A stretch of DNA of 64,000 nt. It comes from Pachyseris speciosa. Lineage: Eukaryota > Cnidaria > Anthozoa > Scleractinia > Pachyseridae. The stretch is from NCBI GenBank assembly GCA_016490735.1, contig JAEMWC010000759.1, forward strand, positions 91,001 to 155,000, written 5' to 3'. Of the stretch, positions 11,173 to 22,358 are shown one piece after another; the first letter of the stretch is position 1; each line of letters starts with the position of its first letter. Made by a program: the position numbers and the translations under genes. The notes below the pieces were generated by a model that worked only from the letters and a program-made list of their open reading frames with translations, was not told the DNA's origin and did no database searches.

Positions 11173-11647
11173 ATTCGTAGAGTCAGGTGGTAAAATCACA
11201 TAAAGCTTTGTATTCTTTGTTACTCGGCGGATTTCAGGCTTTTAAGTTAGAATGAAGTGGAGACTTAATTTATAGTTTCGTAATCTTGATGTCTGAATTT
11301 TCGACAAGCTATTTCAGACAGCTTTACTTTAGTTTTAACAGACATGTAAAGCAATACATATGATCGACATCGATAGCTTCAGGCACTGCATGTTGTTGTT
11401 GTGCCTTCTGATTCTTTGCCTTACTTGCAAATAAAAGATCATTAGGAATTAACTTCGCAACTGAACTGTATGCTTGTGCAGGTGTGGTTTAATTCACCGT
11501 ACACTCGTTGTTTGACAAATGTCCTACAAGCTTGCAGTTTAAACGTGGTACAGACATCGTAAAAGAAAGGCCTTTTGCCAGTTCTTTGCCCGTAGGTCTT
11601 CGTGAGCTGTATTTATTAAAAACCGCGGCAAACTTGAAAGTAAAGAC
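11173..11647. other. No feature seen
   Basis: AT-rich non-coding sequence between the TTAA element and the tandem repeat. Confidence 0.4.
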
Positions 11648-12209
11648 GAAAAGGAACAAATGAAATGACAAATTATTTTATTTTTGTGCCTCCTCTAAAA
11701 GGCTTTGGCTATGTAACAGTAATTGAAAAGCTACTGAAAAGGTTGCGCTAAATTAATTACGTGTTGAAATATTAAAACATTTCTGTTATCTTCTGTTAAA
11801 GAATAAGAACATACGCTCAAGCCTAAAAACAGACAGAAAAAAAAACCTGACGAGAACAAAAACCAAAAAACAGCTTATTGTATGGCGTAGGTTATCCGAA
11901 CGAATGCAAATAGAGGAAAAGGAACAAATGAAATGACAAATTATTTGATTTTTGTGCCTCCTCTAAAAGGTTATGGCTTGTTTCTGTTTTTAGGTTCAGT
12001 TCATATGTAACAATAATTGAAAAGTGACTGAAAAGGTTGCCCTAAATTAACTACGTGTTGAAATAATAAAATATTTCCGTTATCTTCTGTTAAAGAATAA
12101 GCAGAACATACGCTCAAGCCTATAAACAGACAGAATAAAACGCGACGGAAACAAAAACCGAAAAACAGCTGATTACATGGAGTGGGTTATCCGAAGGAAT
12201 GCACGTTAA
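11648..12209. repeat. Diverged tandem duplication, ~270-bp unit
   Basis: Copy 1 (11648-11915) and copy 2 (11916-12209) both start GAAAAGGAACAAATGAAATG and share GTGCCTCCTCTAAAAGG, CTACTGAAAAGGTTGC or close variants, and AACATACGCTCAAGCC. Copy 2 has an insertion of about 25 bp near 11970. The copies differ by many point changes, so this is older than the duplication at 4.2-6.6 kb. It ends 66 bp before the FTP exon. Confidence 0.85.
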
Positions 12210-12275
12210 AGGAATCCTGAATGTGGTCTCTGATAACTGAGTCCTTAACGACTTATGTCTTTTCCTTTAATTAAG

Positions 12276-12494
12276 AAAATCTGGCATTGAACAAGTTAGC
12301 GGAACAGTCAAGCACATGGAGCGACTATAGAGCAAGCAAAGCAGTGGATGGAAACATTGGCACATTTTCATGGACCTGGAGCGGGTATACTGAATGGTGG
12401 AGGGTGGACCTGGGGCGAGTGGAGCCTGTGTCTGCAGGGTTCATTGTAGGCACCTCATCATCACTCGACTCATCACCGATGGACATCAGAGTGG
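12276..12494 (+). CDS. FTP (F-type lectin) domain, N-terminal exon
   Basis: Exon of 219 nt with acceptor TTAATTAAG before 12276 and donor GTAGGT at 12495; it begins with two bases completing a codon and ends with one base (phase 1 to phase 1). It encodes NLALNKLAEQSSTW, then RASKAVDGNIGTFSW, then EWWRVDLGRVEPVSAGFIVG and MDIRVG. This is the canonical first half of the fucolectin/tachylectin-4/pentraxin-1 fold, a beta-sandwich that binds fucose in secreted or membrane proteins. The usual fucose-binding R-x-D-x4-R/K segment between the 'FIV' strand and 'IRVG' is absent here (GTSSSLDSS instead), so sugar binding is doubtful. The second half is encoded at 14200-14373. Upstream exons, including any signal peptide, were not found. 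Confidence 0.85.
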
Positions 12495-14199
12495 GTAGGT
12501 TGCACTTAACATTTTACAGCCAACACAGCTATACACTGTGTGGTTAGGAAGTTAAATAAACATAAAGAATTTCAGGTTTGTCAAAATATATGTAAATTCA
12601 CTCCACATTTTTCATTTTTCCTTATGAAACGAAGCAGCACACTGGACCTGGTGATATTGCATTCAATCAAAGCAACGTGAAGATGGATGCGGTTTATTGT
12701 AGAGCGTTTATCGACTAGCAAATTTAATACCTGCACAGATAAACACATAATTTTTTTTTTATTAAAAACTGAACTGCGGATATTTTCACTGGCCAACCGG
12801 ACACAGGCTGTCAGTTCACACACATGCTGCGAGAAATATGGTCAATGAATGCTTCAGCAAATTATTAAAGAAAGCTGAATGAAAATTTTCCTCGAAACCG
12901 GCTGCCATTCAAGAAATGTTTCGCAGCAAATTTAACAAGAAGAAATTCCAACACTGGAACCGAAATACAAACGGAAATAAACTTTTCATTGCTGAGTGTT
13001 TTTTGCAGCCCTGCGAAAATTTTCTGAGCTGTTGATGTTCAGTTTATAGCAAAACTCACTTTCATTCACTGAAAAAACTGCAAGAGTTTATGAAATTAAG
13101 GTTAACTAAACGAAATGGAAAAAGTGTATTCAACAACAAGTGTCACACGTCTGCAAATATGCTCATGGACCAGTCTACTCAACACAAACTGAACAATCAC
13201 TACTTCAGCTTAACTTTACAGCAGCATTCACTATTGAAAATCTTTTGAGGGATGAGCAATTTTTAAAACTAAAAAGTGACAGACATTGAAAATGTTCTTT
13301 TACCTGCACTCGATGCAACGTATCAGTCACCAGCTTCAAACTTTCAATTATTACAAATACGAGGAGCTGTAAAAATAAGAAGACGCTGTTCTCGTTGTTT
13401 TGTTCAGTTCTGTTCGGCCGTGGGTCCAGTTTCTGTGCCACGCATCAGACAACTTTTAACAAGCCATTTCTTGAAGCACAACTTGGATATTCCTCTTGCT
13501 CATTCCTCAGGTATCTTGTTTCCCACAAGTTTTGGTGACACAATGCTCCCCATCATCAGAATAAAGTGAAAATGGTTCTTCATTTTGATCAAATTCGCAC
13601 ATGGCGCCGTATTTGTTTGAAGACTATGAATGGATAACAAACTCGCTTCCTTCGGCTCATGCATCTATGTGAAAGCAGTTCCATCCCCTTTACGCAAAAC
13701 TGAAATAACTTTTACGAAACCACTGACTATTCCCAGCAGTTAATAGCAGATAAATAGATAAATTTTTCCAAAAGTGAAGCTTCTACGTTCTTCTCTGCTA
13801 GTTTCATTGAATTCATTCAACTTTACCCAGAAACGTTGCAACACATCCAAAGTTTTCGCGCCCTTTTCGCTGGTCATGTGATCGACCTATGTTTCCTTTT
13901 TTCGGTTTTCTCTTTCTCTGCATTCCTTTCTTTCACTTTTTTGTCTCGATTCTCAATTATATGACTTTATGTCGTCTTAGAGTTTGCTGTTTCTAGTAAA
14001 ACAACTATTCTAGTCGGGCTTAGCTTGCTGGATATGAAATGATCATAACCAAATCGGCGCTAAGCGCATCCTTCGGGTTATTTATCTTTTCATATCCAGA
14101 GCGACCTTATAGAATAATTGTTAAATACCTTTTGAATTGGTCTGGCCGTGATTTAAACTTGCACTTTTTTATGTCGTCATCCCGTTTTCTTTTTTTTAG
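12495..14199 (+). other. Intron between the two FTP exons
   Basis: 1705 bp from GTAGGT to a T-rich tract ending TTTTTTTAG at 14199. No repeat element or ORF with a recognisable product was identified inside. Confidence 0.7.
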
Positions 14200-14373
14200 G
14201 CTTAGCGCCAAGTGTTCCTCATGGTTCCTTGTGTGTCAGAGGCTTGAATCTCCATTATGGTCGCCATACATTTTTCTGTCGCCCAACTTTGTATGGAAGA
14301 TATGTGACTATTATTACCATTCAATATGTCTATCTTCTGCTGTATGAAGTCGAGGTGTATTCTGCACGAAGAG
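14200..14373 (+). CDS. FTP (F-type lectin) domain, C-terminal exon
   Basis: Exon of 174 nt, phase 1 at both ends, with polypyrimidine acceptor TTTTTTTAG and donor GTAAGA at 14374. Joined to the previous exon it reads on through GLAPSVPHGSLCVRGLN, then HTFFCRPTLYGRYVTI, and ends LLLYEVEVYSARR. The pattern C-x(n)-F-x-C-x-x-x-L-x-GRYV-x-I-x(n)-L-x-L-C-EVEVYS is the normal end of an FTP domain; here the last cysteine is tyrosine (LLYEVEVY). Matching phases and the complete domain make the pair convincing. With the missing binding motif in the first exon, this domain is diverged, possibly a decaying or non-lectin copy. What follows downstream is uncertain; the next phase-1 compatible exon seen on this strand is at 44998. 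Confidence 0.82.
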
Positions 14374-15194
14374 GTAAGATCTCAACAACTTGCATTACTT
14401 TTCTATTCTCTTATTTGGTCAATTTTTACAAGATACGAACCTGGGTAACTGAGAGATGCCTGCCCCACAGGATTGACTGTAAACTGCAGTATTTCAATGC
14501 TGCAGGTAATTAAGCTAGAGTTCTAACAAACTTTTTTGTGGTGTATTTCAGTTCTGATTGCATTCCAGTAAAGTAACTACGTAAGAACAAAAAGGATTAT
14601 AGACAAAACCAATATTAGAATTCACCTGTTATAGGCATTTATAAAGTTACAAAGGAAATCGGATTCTGTTAGCGGCGATCTTTTCAAAACATTTTTAGGC
14701 AACTATGGGACCTGTTGTTCAACGTGTTCAAATGATGAAAACTTTTAATATGATCTAAAATAGAATATTTTTTGAGGATGGTCTGACTACTAATATCTTC
14801 CAGACTGACATCCATGATACAAATTTCCATTTGAAATTGTTTGTGCGAACCAGTTATTCATATTAGTCATCTTCAAACCACTCACGTCACTTTCATTGTG
14901 ATTATGCCACCTTTCGGTGACATTTAGATCCTTTCAGTATCCAGGATAACTGCTTACTGCAAGGCAACACTATCTTCGGTAACTGTTGAAACGCTTAAGA
15001 TTGCCCCTACCAGAGGCGGATGTCGGGGTAGGGCCGAGGGCGCCGCGGCCCCCCCCCCCCTTTTCTTAAATTTTTTCTTCATGTAGTTTTTAAAACTACT
15101 TCTGTAACCAACCGACTGTGCATCAGTTCGTTTTATTTATTTCTTCGTCCCCCTCTTTCTGGATTTTCTGGATCCGCTCTTGCCTGCTGCAAAG
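14374..15194. other. No feature seen
   Basis: AT-rich, likely intronic sequence; a C-run lies at 15051-15060. No exon with supported splice sites was found. Confidence 0.35.
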
Positions 15195-15359
15195 AACGTG
15201 GAATGTCTTGATCCAAACGCTGATGTTTTGGGTGAAGTCGACGCGACACCATCATGGATGACAATGGACCCGGGACTCGATCTCTACAATCCTCTGCAGC
15301 AATATATGAATCAGTTGATGGAAAGAACTGCCAGATGTGTTCCCAAAAAAAGAGAGTAA
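15195..15359 (+). other. Coding-like fragment of unknown origin
   Basis: After CTGCAAAG, a possible acceptor, the frame stays open for 54 codons to TAA at 15357. It contains ECLDPNADVLGEVDATPSW and LDLYNPLQQYMNQL and ends RCVPKKRE. The residue mix (W, P, D, Y, C) is more protein-like than the surrounding translations. No family is recognised. It may be a terminal exon or a fragment captured by a repeat. Confidence 0.3.
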
Positions 15360-16533
15360 TTGTCGGGCTTTTTGTGCGGTTACTACTTCAAAACATTTTT
15401 GTTGCCGTATTTCAGTGCGATGAATGCTAAACAAAATAAATAGAATCACGGATTGACCAGTGTTGCTACAGGATGTAGAGAAGCTACGTTTAACGGAACG
15501 AGGTGTATTTCGCTTGTGTTAAGGAATTTCATTATTCTATGTGATATATTTCGCACGCCAGACTCCTACGGGCTCTTGATATCGCGCTACATTCTACGCG
15601 ATACTTTTCTTGGTTCGTTCAATAATAAAAAAATTGTTTCCAAAAAATTCACGCAAAAAGCAAACTGTTTAGCACTGGCGCAAAAGTGGTTTACGGTTGT
15701 TTGCGTTATCAGCATCAAGCTCAAGCCTGTTCAAGACTTAAAACGTCGCTCAAAAGTCGATCTTATGGAGAGGAAGAACAAGAATGGAAGTAAAAATCCG
15801 TTACACTATGGATTATAAAAAGTTGCGACTGATGGACTAATTTACTGCGGAAAACAATAGGGTTACATCTTTCATCAGAAAATACGTTTGCACTGAACAT
15901 ATCTCGACTTTGTGTTTCATACCAGAGACGAGTTATCTGTCAGATAAATTGGTAACTAGTCGAAATTTGAATAGGAATTTGAAGATGGACCTTAGAGGAT
16001 TTCGAGTATGAAAAAAACTGGCGAGATCTTCAGTTATTCATTTGTACATGTATGAGTACCTAGCAGCAAAGGGAAAACTACTTACCGGTAGTAACGCTTT
16101 AAAGAAAATGTTCCCTTACCGGCAAGAGTTTTTTTTTACCGAAAAATGACACGGAGGTACGATTACCGGCGAAGCATCTATGTTTCTTCTTATGATAGAA
16201 AAAACGGCAGAGATCAAGTCGCGAACAAGTGTGAAGCAAACTTTGTTAAAAGGATAAGCTTCGATAAAATCCGGAACGTTAATTGAACATTCAGGAACAT
16301 GTCCAAAACTTGAAGAAACAAAAAACCGTCAATTTCAAGAAACTTCAAAAGCGCAGAAAAGAAATTTGCACGAAATAAATGTAATCCGGGAGATAAACAA
16401 GGGAACGTAAAGAAGACGAAAAGAATCCATGTATATAGGGGTATATAGTTCAATACTTCAATAGCGTACAACGTTATCGGAAAGTCTATCCTTCATACCA
16501 CGGAGGTCCTAATTCTTTAAATTTAACAGCCTA
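15360..16533. other. No feature seen
   Basis: The plus ORF 15453-15818 and the minus ORF 16214-16471 have no recognisable domain or splice context. Short TTACCGG repeats occur at 16083-16170. Confidence 0.35.
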
Positions 16534-17050
16534 TACACTAGAAAAGTTGAAAATTTACAGGCGCATGTAAATCCAATTTCCAAAGTGTAAATCTGGATTT
16601 ACATGTTTTGTAAATTATAATTTACATGTTAAGGTTTTGTAAAATAAAATTTACAAGAAATTTACATGTTGGAGTGGATCATGTAAATGTACTGTAAATA
16701 GTTATTTACAGGACCATGTTCTTGTAGTATAAATTGACTAACCTGTAAATAACATGTAAATTATTTCAAGTAGATTTATAGTATCTCACTCATGTAAATG
16801 GTTTCAAACTATCCTGTAAATAACATGTAAATGGATACAATCCTGTGAACTGAATTTACATGAAAGTTTCATGTTTTAGGGGAACATGTAAATTTACTCT
16901 AAATAATGATTGAAAGTCATTCCTGGAAGTATAATTTGAAGAACATCAGATGTAAATAACATGGAAATGTTGTTTCCTGAAAATAGGGTAAATGTTCCGG
17001 TAAAAGTTATTAACAGGGTCATTTTCTGGTAAGCATAATTTTTTAGTGTA
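16534..17050. mobile_element. CACTA-type TIR element with TTTACATG motifs
   Basis: The ends read TACACTAGAAAAGTTGAAAA and, inverted, TACACTAAAAAATTATGC, so the termini proper are CACTA with TA on each side. Inside, TTTACATG/CATGTAAA and TTTACAGG/CCTGTAAA occur many times in both orientations. Short repeats just inside the TIR are typical of CACTA (En/Spm) elements, where they bind transposase. The other end of a related element is at 31066. Confidence 0.75.
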
Positions 17051-18220
17051 AGGTGATGTTTACAAGTTAGTTTATTCGCCAGAGCAGGAAGAATCCTCAA
17101 GTTACCATCCACGTGAGGAAGGCCCGGGTGGGCTGTTGAATGCAAAACTTTCAATAACTTGAAATCGAAGCATTTGTTTCTTCTCCCATTTAAAGTAATT
17201 GAACCCGGGAAGAAAGAGTTCAATATTGGCCTTAACTTCAGTTAACTCGAACAATGTATACATTCCTTTTTGGTGTCATTTATAGGTAAGCCGATTATAC
17301 CTTAAACGAAAAGGGGACAAGAGGATCTTGATACCTTGGTAATCGACTGTAAACATGTAAATGAAGCGGCAAATCGGAAGAATGGCTGTCAAATAAATAA
17401 GCAAATTCCAAAAAACACTTCAAAAACGGGTCGGGCTGGACGCTCGGGCTGTGGCTCGATTTTTGAATATACCATATATGTAGTATCTGCCAAAGCTCAA
17501 GAGTCAAACGCTGCCAGCGACAGTGTGGGCTCACTTAACTCGGTAACCGCGCCGCTATTACTGGCGCTTTTTTAACGCCGTTGGGTTCAAAATATAAAGT
17601 TACGTCTTCCACTAGGAAAGTATGGCTCAACTGCAATGCAAGCGAAAGATTGTTCGATTATTTTGAAGACTCTTGTTTCTTCTGAGGTAAGTTAATTTTT
17701 TTTGCATTTTCTTGTGTTTTAAAATTTTGCAACCGGCTCCTCTTTCACAACGGACGATCGAACACTCGATACTTTACATGTATTCTACCTGAAATGGCGA
17801 TCATTTGCAAGGGTAAAGAGTGTTTAAATTAGTCCGGATTCAAAGTGAAAAATTATTGAATTCAAAAGGGTTTCTATCAAGATCGACTATATCAATACAT
17901 GAAGCTTTATTTTATTCACAAGTCCCACGAATTGGTGCAGACACAATTGCAACACCCGTACCGCTCGTTGTAAATATCAATAAATATAAAGCATCTATCT
18001 CAAAATGATCAGCTTCAAACATGCTGCATTTTTCGCAGGTATCAATTGAAGAATCATGAAGATATTATGTATATTCAATATCGAGGGCCGGGGTCACTGC
18101 AAAAGCCATATTGACTTCAAAGCATGTGTTTTCCCTTGCATACACAAGGTAAATTAAGCTTCAATTAATAAACTTAATTGCCATATAAAGTGTGTAGGTC
18201 TGCAGTGCACCAGTGAACAT
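17051..18220. other. No gene seen
   Basis: The plus and minus ORFs near 17295-17575 overlap one another and show no domain. The sequence is otherwise AT-rich and featureless. Confidence 0.35.
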
Positions 18221-19142
18221 TAATGCACCTATCAATGTTAAGCCCGAGGGGGGGGGGACCCCGGGCATATGTGGGGCATTTGACCTCTTTTGCCTTCCCC
18301 ACCCTCGGGAGTTTGACTTAGAATCAGGGCCCCAGGGTGGGGACGTTTGCTTTTTTTTGCGAGGAGGACTGGTAGCTAGTCACGTCTGTGCCGGCCATCT
18401 TGGAATTCACTGGAGCGCTGGCAGTTTTTGTCTTAGATTGAGAAAATGATCTCTGATTGTATCATTCTAGATTAGCGTAGCTCAAGGTGCATTTAGGTTT
18501 TGTATTAGATTGAGAAAATGATATCTGATTGTATCATTCTAGATTCGCGTAGCTCAACAAGGTCCATTTAGTTTTTGTATTAGATTGAGAAAATGATATC
18601 TTATTGTATCATTCTAGATTCGTGTAGCTCAACAAGGTCCATTCAGTTTTTGTATTCGATTGAGAAAATGATATCTGATTGTATCACTTGAAATGCTAGA
18701 TTCGTATTTTCTACATGGTACATTCTTTTCCGTATTAGATTGAGAAAATATCTGATTGTATGACTTGAAATGCTAGATTTGTAAAGCTCAACATGGTATA
18801 CAACTCGCGTTGTTCCTGTAAGATTGAGACAATTATATTTGATTTTTTCACGTGAAATGCTAGATTTGTTGATTAGTTTCCTCGGATTACACAAAGCATC
18901 AAAGGAGTTTAAAATATAAAAAAAAAGCTTGGCAATTTATATCAATTATTTGTAAAATATACACAACAACTACTATGAACTTTAGGGATAATACTTCCCT
19001 AAGGTGGGGATATTTGATCTTATTTGACCCAGTTTTGGGGCCCCACGGTGGGGACTTTGACCAAAAAATCTTCTGAAAAGTCAAATGCCCCACATATGCC
19101 CGGGGTCCCCCCCCCTCGGGCTTAACATTGATAGGTGCATAA
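18221..19142. mobile_element. TIR element with TAA duplication and internal tandem repeats
   Basis: TIRs of about 60 bp begin TGCACCTATCAATGTTAAGC, pass through a G-run and continue GGGCATATGTGGGGCATTTG. Both flanks are TAA (18221-18223 and 19140-19142), a PIF/Harbinger-like duplication. The interior holds the 75-bp tandem repeat described next. No transposase. Confidence 0.92.
18432..18880. repeat. ~75-bp tandem repeat, six units
   Basis: Six units each start near TTAGATTGAGAAAATGATAT and contain TGTATCATTCTAGATT or TCACTTGAAATGCTAGATT and GTAGCTCAACAAGGT. Divergence increases from left to right, suggesting expansion from the left end. The array lies wholly inside the TIR element. Confidence 0.9.
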
Positions 19143-19530
19143 GTGATAGACTGAAGAAATGGATTAAAATCGACAGAAGAGTTTCAGTACAGGCCAATTA
19201 ACACACAACTAGCTCGTCTCCTTTCTTGATGAAATACCATAAAGTTTCTCAAGTAACCATCCCAAAAGTCTATAAAGTGTGATGATTGTGGATACTCATT
19301 AAATCAATGCAATTTATTTTGGCAGGTTAAATTAGATACAGCAGAAGGATTCTTGAAAGGAAATGGTTTGAGGACCTGACACCAGTTATGGTTGTTAAGA
19401 ATAGGGTACAGTATCTGTTCTACTTAATATGTAACAGTCAGTGCCTTAGCAAGCAAATGCTTTTGCTGCTAAAAAAAAACACAGTGTACATGTAAGTGAA
19501 AATTTTCAACACTAGTCCAGAAAGAAGCCC
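19143..19530. other. No gene seen
   Basis: A short open stretch after TTTGGCAG (19326) stops after 17 codons in one frame; not supported as an exon. Confidence 0.35.
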
Positions 19531-19700
19531 ACTTCACTTCACTTCACTTTCACTTCACTTTATTTCAATAATTTATGATATACAATTTAGAAAAATACAC
19601 AACCTGCATGTAGCAAAGCTAATCGAGGCGGGTTGTGTAACTTACAATCAAATTTAGCAAAATGAATTCTTAGTAATAAAGGGGATTAGTTTCTAAAGAA
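19531..19700 (-). mobile_element. Retroelement 3' end on the minus strand
   Basis: The minus strand reads TTGAAATAAAGTGAAGTG and ends in a short AGTGA repeat (19531-19560), the form of a LINE or SINE 3' tail. The body upstream on that strand (AT-rich with a GGTTGTGTA hairpin) is not coding. Confidence 0.5.
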
Positions 19701-19729
19701 CCTGTGGTGCTGCGTCGGTGGGGGAGTGA

Positions 19730-19738
<9 letters not shown>

Positions 19739-19778
<40 letters not shown>

Positions 19779-19922
19779 ATACAGGGATTTGATTAGCTGA
19801 CGTTTCGAGCATTAGCCCTTCATAGTTAGCCCTTCGTCGTTAGCGCTTCGTCGTGCTGAGTGATTATTCGCTCTGACGAAGGGCTAACACTTGAAACGTC
19901 AGCTAATCGAATCCCTGTACCC

Positions 19923-19961
<39 letters not shown>
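19739..19961. mobile_element. Palindromic MITE
   Basis: Arms of about 85 bp start AATTTGGTTTATCAACAGAG and pair through GTAAATTGACCA and AGCTGACGTTTCGAG. The loop has three copies of TTAGCCCTTC. The element abuts the next one at 19972. Confidence 0.9.
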
Positions 19962-19962
<1 letters not shown>

Positions 19963-19969
19963 CTTAGTC

Positions 19970-20243
19970 TAGCCTGCGTCGCAGACGTAACAAAACCCCG
20001 GTTAGTAACGTCTGCGAAGCAGCGCCAAATTCCTTGTTCTGTACCAGAATTTGAGTACGCGTTATGATTGGCTCATTAGCAAAAGCCTTTTGTTGAGTAC
20101 GCGTTCTGATTGGCTCTTTAACAAAAGCCTTTGTTGACAAGCCAATCATAACGCGTACTCAAATTCTGGTACAGAACAAGGAATTTGACACTGCTTCGCA
20201 GACGTTACTAACCGGGGTTTTGTTACGTCTGCGACGCAGGCTA
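19970..20243. mobile_element. GCCTGCG-family MITE with TA flanks
   Basis: TIRs start GCCTGCGTCGCAGACGTAAC and the arms pair through AACAAGGAATTTG and GGTACAGAACAAGG. Both flanks are TA. The family is shared with 43764-44479 and 58757-58879, which also start GCCTG and sit in TA. Confidence 0.9.
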
Positions 20244-20937
20244 TAGTAAGTCTTTCATTCAATTCATAAACAAAAGAATAAATTTGGCTTAACTCTTGTG
20301 TTTAAAGAATTGAATCAACTACAGTGTAAAACACAATCAGGGTGAACAATCCAAGGAAAAGACAGTGTAAACACAAAAGAGCAGCTGTAATACTGAACTG
20401 AAGCTTATAGTTACTTGTTATGCAAAATAATATTGTAGGGCCTATGGCTCCAAAAGATGTGGTTTTGTTGAAAAGGATCAATGTTTAAACACTGACGTGC
20501 TAATTTCTCTGAGTGTATTTTAAACTTTTCTTGCTTGAAAAATCCTAAGGTATCCCTGTGTGATTTTGAGGAACCACTTGACTAAAATTAATGTGAAATA
20601 ACTCTTCATGTTTTTTTGTTATGGATGGGAATAGTACAGATGTGGTATTAATGGGGATTTTTGATTTTTACAAAAAAATTCAAGTAAAAAGCAAATCTCA
20701 TCCAAAGGTGCATTTCATCATGTGAATACACACAACATACTTATTTCCTGTTGGTATTGATGTACCTTGGCTATTGGTTTTGAGATCTCATGCAAAAGCA
20801 ATCTTGAACATGATTTTTTGTAAACATTCATGAGAATAATGAAATAATAAGATTGTCATTTTAATATAGGACTTTTTTGCCTTACATGTATAACAATTTA
20901 AATCTCCTACAGTAACATTTCATTCAAATTCACTTAC
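20244..20937. other. No feature seen
   Basis: AT-rich sequence; if the exon at 20938-21066 is real, this would be part of its downstream intron. Confidence 0.35.
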
Positions 20938-21066
20938 AAGTACTCTCAGAAGCTGGATTTCTAAATAACTTGAATAAACTGTCCTCCTGCATGTCTGGCT
21001 GAACTGTGATATACCTGCTTGCATCATAAGGTAATGCTGTTTTGTACAAGTTCAGAATTGACTTGA
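20938..21066 (-). CDS. Possible internal exon, unknown protein
   Basis: On the minus strand a 129-nt stretch lies between acceptor TTCATCCAG and donor GTAAGT, both strong. It begins with two bases completing a codon and ends with one. It encodes KSILNLYKTALPYDASRY, then ITVQPDMQEDSLFKLF and RNPASES, without stops. The composition is protein-like, but no family is recognised. The Mutator-like element at 21085 starts 19 bp upstream, in the presumed intron. No partner exons were found, so it may belong to a gene that is mostly outside view or be a remnant. Confidence 0.4.
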
Positions 21067-22358
21067 CTGGATGAATTTGAAGCCGGTCATGATAAAACGC
21101 AGACTGCAGACCATGCAGACTGGGAAATTTTTTGATTGCTTGTTTTAAATCTGATTTGCATTTGATTGAGGTGTTTATGCTTTTTTCTTACTCTTTTGGT
21201 GACATTGCAACAGCTTCCATTTTTTGACTGGCTTGCGGCATAATTTTAGCCTTTGAGAATGCACTGTAAATTTCTCACAGGACAAACTAGATCTGCACAA
21301 TCATGGCAAGGATTTCCATATCTTTTAAATGAAGAATATTTCTCAATCTAAACCTGTGTTTACTTACGGCTAGACGCGGTGGCGCCACTCAAAATTGTCA
21401 TTAGATTGCTATATTTTCATTATAAATAATTATTTCCAACACTGAAAACGGCTTCGTGAATGCAGCTTTATTTTTGTCAAAAGTTTCTGGGGGGGCTCCA
21501 ATCACTTTTTGTTGGAAAATCTCTTGGTTTGAAAGGCTGATATATTTTTTCCCACAGATTGCAAATCAAAGCTGTCTGACACGATCTGATGGATATGGTG
21601 AAGCGACGCGTGTGAAGGACAAGCGTCATAATTTCTTTTGCATTTCAATCGAATGTTACTTCTGCCATTTAAATAGCAGTTCGATCCTAGGCATTCGATA
21701 AAACATTGCATCCGTTCAGCCTTTCAACCGATCTGTTTCGAACGGCTTGTCTTGCCACTGTTTCTTATCCGTTCACTTGCTGGCCGTTCAGCTGTGCAAA
21801 TGCTGAATGGATACCGTGTGGGAAATGCTTGGTTTACGGTATCCCATAAACTAAATCACAAAGGGTTGAATTCACAGGTTCGCTACTGAAATTGGTTTAA
21901 TTGTTTCACAGGTTCGACGACTAACAGGTTACAACACAACTCATCTCAATTCAAGCTGGCTCAATCAATGAAATACACAGCCATCAAATCACAAAAAGTC
22001 TTCGATTACACTTGACATTCAACTTGTCACCACAAAATCAGTCACTTAGAATTGATTGACTTGACAGCTCATTGTCACGCAATTGGTGAGCCCCAGTTTC
22101 TGACAACTGCAAATAATGCTTTCGCGTGAGAGGCCAAAAGTTAATCTCAGCTGTTTGTGTTTTATTTTCCTCAAAATTGTTGCTAGGTAACATAATAGCT
22201 CGAAATAACCTCATGAGGTGTCCATAAGATGGAAACTGATCCAGTGTCGCCAAAAGAGTAAGAAAAAAGTATAAACATCTCAATCAAATGTAAATCGGAT
22301 TTTTTTGTAAAGCAATCAAAAAATTTCCCACTCCGCATGGTCTGCGCGGTCTGCAGTC

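Noticed and set aside
19327..19490. Exon after TTTGGCAG
   Set aside because: The phase-0 frame stops after 17 codons; another frame is open but has no splice or homology support.
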